Shown here piece after piece: positions 7,450 through 9,050 of a stretch of 9,050 nt of DNA. Where the stretch lies: NCBI GenBank assembly GCA_021828605.1, contig JAJZEG010000227.1, forward strand, positions 1 to 9,050. The letters run 5' to 3'. The translations under genes were made by a program, and so were the position numbers. This DNA is from Pseudomonadota bacterium. GTDB taxonomy: Bacteria > Pseudomonadota > Alphaproteobacteria > Acetobacterales > Acetobacteraceae. The notes beneath the pieces were generated by a model. It had not been told where the DNA came from, did not search any database, and saw only the letters and a list, made by a program, of their open reading frames with translations. How positions within the stretch are numbered: the first letter of the stretch is position 1; every line of letters begins with the position of its first letter.

Positions 7450-8283
7450 TTAATCCCGCCGATACACCCGCACCGAATAGCGCATCGCACCGGTCCGGTA
7501 GGCTAAAATCAGCCGGGGTAGCGTCAATAAAAACACCCGGTTCTGCGCGCGCTGATCGAGCAAAAACCGCAAATAGCGCGGCGTGGTGAGCAGCCGCACC
7601 GCCACCCGGCGCAGGCAAATCCACCAGGTTTTACGCACCTGCGCCGAAATATCTTTCTGCTCCAACACCGAAAATCCCGCCGTCACCGCCATTGCGTCAT
7701 AGTCAGCGCCATTCCCCATCGAGGGCAACCTTCCTTCCCGGCAAATCGGCTCCAAGAGATGCCGAACCTCCCAGGCAGCGGGCCGATCACCCGCCAGCCA
7801 CACGGCCATCACCAATAATCCACCCGGCTTGAGCGTGCGGAACGCCTCGGCAAAAAACCGCTGCTTGTCTGGCATATGCTCCGAGCTTTCAATCGCATAG
7901 GCCCGATCAAACCGCTCCGACTCCAGCCGATTTTCCAGCCAATCCTGACAAAACACCTCAACCCCATCTCGCCCGCGCGCCATCACCGCCTGCGCCGCCG
8001 ACACGGTGAACCCGGTCACCTGCACGCCAAATTGGCGGGCGAGCCGCCCCGCCGTCGCCCCATAGCCACAGCCAATATCAACAATCTCCTGGCCCGGCGC
8101 CAAATCCAGCCGTTCGACCAGCAAATCGATCAATGCCTCGGTCGCCACCTCCGGCGTCTCGTGGCCGGTGCGCCAATAGCCGTGATGCACATGCTCGCCC
8201 CAAATTTCCCGATAAAACGGATCAAGCTCATCATAATGCGCCGCCACCGCCGCCACATTCTGCCGCACTTTAGGCAGAATCAT
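7450..8283 (-). CDS. SAM-dependent methyltransferase, gamma-tocopherol methyltransferase-like
   Basis: Class I methyltransferase of 277 residues. The SAM-binding motif I is EIVDIGCGYGATAGRLA (66-82), followed by GFTVSAAQAVMA (91-102). IESSEHMPDKQRFF (131-144) plus LKPGGLLVMAVWL (151-163) closely follow the ESGEHMPDKEKF and PGG motifs of gamma-tocopherol methyltransferases. The N-terminal HYDELDPFYREIWGEHVHHG (16-35) also resembles that family and related sarcosine/dimethylglycine and small-molecule methyltransferases. Most alphaproteobacteria make no tocopherol, so the substrate is unknown and may be a quinone, lipid or hydrophobic ring compound. The ATG overlaps the stop of the upstream MsrQ-like gene (ATGA), and AGGGA lies seven bases upstream, so the two are likely translationally coupled. 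It converges with the autotransporter across a hairpin. Confidence 0.88.
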   Translation of the reverse strand: MILPKVRQNVAAVAAHYDELDPFYREIWGEHVHHGYWRTGHETPEVATEALIDLLVERLDLAPGQEIVDIGCGYGATAGRLARQFGVQVTGFTVSAAQAVMARGRDGVEVFCQDWLENRLESERFDRAYAIESSEHMPDKQRFFAEAFRTLKPGGLLVMAVWLAGDRPAAWEVRHLLEPICREGRLPSMGNGADYDAMAVTAGFSVLEQKDISAQVRKTWWICLRRVAVRLLTTPRYLRFLLDQRAQNRVFLLTLPRLILAYRTGAMRYSVRVYRRD

Positions 8284-9050
8284 TTCCGCGTCCCTGATCG
8301 CGCCAGCATCACCCGGCGGATTAAAATAACGCCCAGCAAAATGGCCAAATCAATCGCCAGCAACAGCGCAGGGCTCAACCGCGCGGTCGAAAAATTCGCA
8401 GCCAAAACCAAGCGCGGATTGAACCCCGAATGCAGGCTATACCACCCCGCCTCACCCAAAGCGGTCAGCACCACACAGGCCAGCGCAAGCCCCAACAACA
8501 CAAACCAGGACCGCCGCCATTCGGGCTTTAACAACCGCCACCCTGCCAGCCAAACAAACAACCCCGCCGGCACCAACGCCACGCCCACATCGACTTTTTG
8601 AGTTAGAAAAAAATGCCAAAATGAGAGTACAGCGATCGGGAAAATCAGCCAGTGCAGCAATTTCCAGCGCCGACCCATCCGAATAATCGCCGCATCGCTC
8701 GAGGTCACCGCCAATGCAATAAACCCGAGAGTCGCAATCGTGCCCAAAATCAAATAAAACACGCCCAACATTTGGCCCAGCACAAAGCCGAATTGCCAGC
8801 CTTCATCCCCCGCATAGAGCACCACATGCGCGATGGTATAAAACGCCGCCGCCAACCCTAACATCCGCCGCACCTGCACCACGCGCGGCCAGTTAAACAA
8901 GCTGCGCGCCGGTGTCACCGCCAAACAGAGTAATAAAAACCGGATCGCCCAAAACCCGGTCTCTAACATCGCATGATGCACCGGTCGGCCACCGAGCAAT
9001 CCGGTTTGCGCCTGCCACACAATATAAATCGTCGGCAAAATGGTGATCAG
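8280..9050 (-). CDS. msrQ: MsrQ / ferric reductase-like haem membrane protein, N-terminus cut by window edge
   Basis: Polytopic inner-membrane b-haem protein; MsrQ passes electrons from the quinone pool or flavin reductase to the periplasmic methionine sulfoxide reductase MsrP. The 256 visible residues contain ETGFWAIRFLLLCLAVTPAR (30-49), VRRMLGLAAAFYTIAHVVLY (60-79), WKLLHWLIFPIAVLSFWHFF (129-148) and about six hydrophobic helices. Three histidines (visible 75, 133 and 146) sit where the family binds haem, the last two 13 residues apart. The frame is open to the right edge, and a TTG at 9038 falls inside what should be the first membrane helix, so the true start is outside the window. It seems longer than the roughly 200 residues usual for MsrQ, with an extra C-terminal helix (about 226-245), so a broader ferric-reductase-like role is possible. 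No msrP is visible; it could lie beyond the edge. Confidence 0.78.
   Translation of the reverse strand: MITILPTIYIVWQAQTGLLGGRPVHHAMLETGFWAIRFLLLCLAVTPARSLFNWPRVVQVRRMLGLAAAFYTIAHVVLYAGDEGWQFGFVLGQMLGVFYLILGTIATLGFIALAVTSSDAAIIRMGRRWKLLHWLIFPIAVLSFWHFFLTQKVDVGVALVPAGLFVWLAGWRLLKPEWRRSWFVLLGLALACVVLTALGEAGWYSLHSGFNPRLVLAANFSTARLSPALLLAIDLAILLGVILIRRVMLARSGTRK

Noticed and set aside
9036..9038. TTG at the right edge as the start of the MsrQ-like protein
   Set aside because: The frame stays open to base 9050 and the TTG falls inside a likely first membrane helix, so the start is more likely beyond the window.

Overview
The window looks like chromosomal DNA of an alphaproteobacterium with fairly high GC. 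The codon style, the alphaproteobacterial MarR / OmpR-type regulator / EnvZ-type kinase cluster beside ilvE, and the large surface autotransporter would suit the Rhodospirillales, perhaps Acetobacteraceae. This placement is an inference from gene content only. No tRNA, rRNA, insertion sequence or CRISPR array is visible.

Left part (1-2431): three tightly packed minus-strand genes read leftward as one operon: a MarR-type regulator (1797-2297), an OmpR-type response regulator (1066-1797, one base of overlap) and an EnvZ-like sensor kinase (start at 1063, running off the left edge). A 134-base divergent region separates them from the plus-strand genes.

Middle (2432-3745): ilvE, a branched-chain amino acid aminotransferase, is followed 24 bases later by a small three-helix DUF202 membrane protein, probably in the same transcript. 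A 292-base AT-rich intergenic region follows. It holds a 15-base palindrome and a long inverted repeat that would bury the ribosome binding site of the next gene.

Centre (4038-7397): one 1119-residue type V autotransporter dominates the window. Its stalk, linker helix and beta-barrel are ordinary. Its N-terminal passenger (about residues 35-437) carries the full motif order of a pepsin-like (A1-type) aspartic peptidase: FDTGS, a YGNG flap, a hydrophobic-hydrophobic-Gly motif, LDSGT and a pepsin-like C-terminal strand pattern. A cell-surface, autotransporter-borne bacterial pepsin is the most interesting feature here. If the host is an acidophile or acid producer, an acid-active surface protease would make sense.

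Right part (7398-9050): a perfect 13-bp hairpin lies between the convergent autotransporter and a minus-strand pair. That pair is an MsrQ/ferric-reductase-like haem membrane protein, whose start lies beyond the right edge, joined by an ATGA overlap to a SAM-dependent methyltransferase that resembles gamma-tocopherol methyltransferases.
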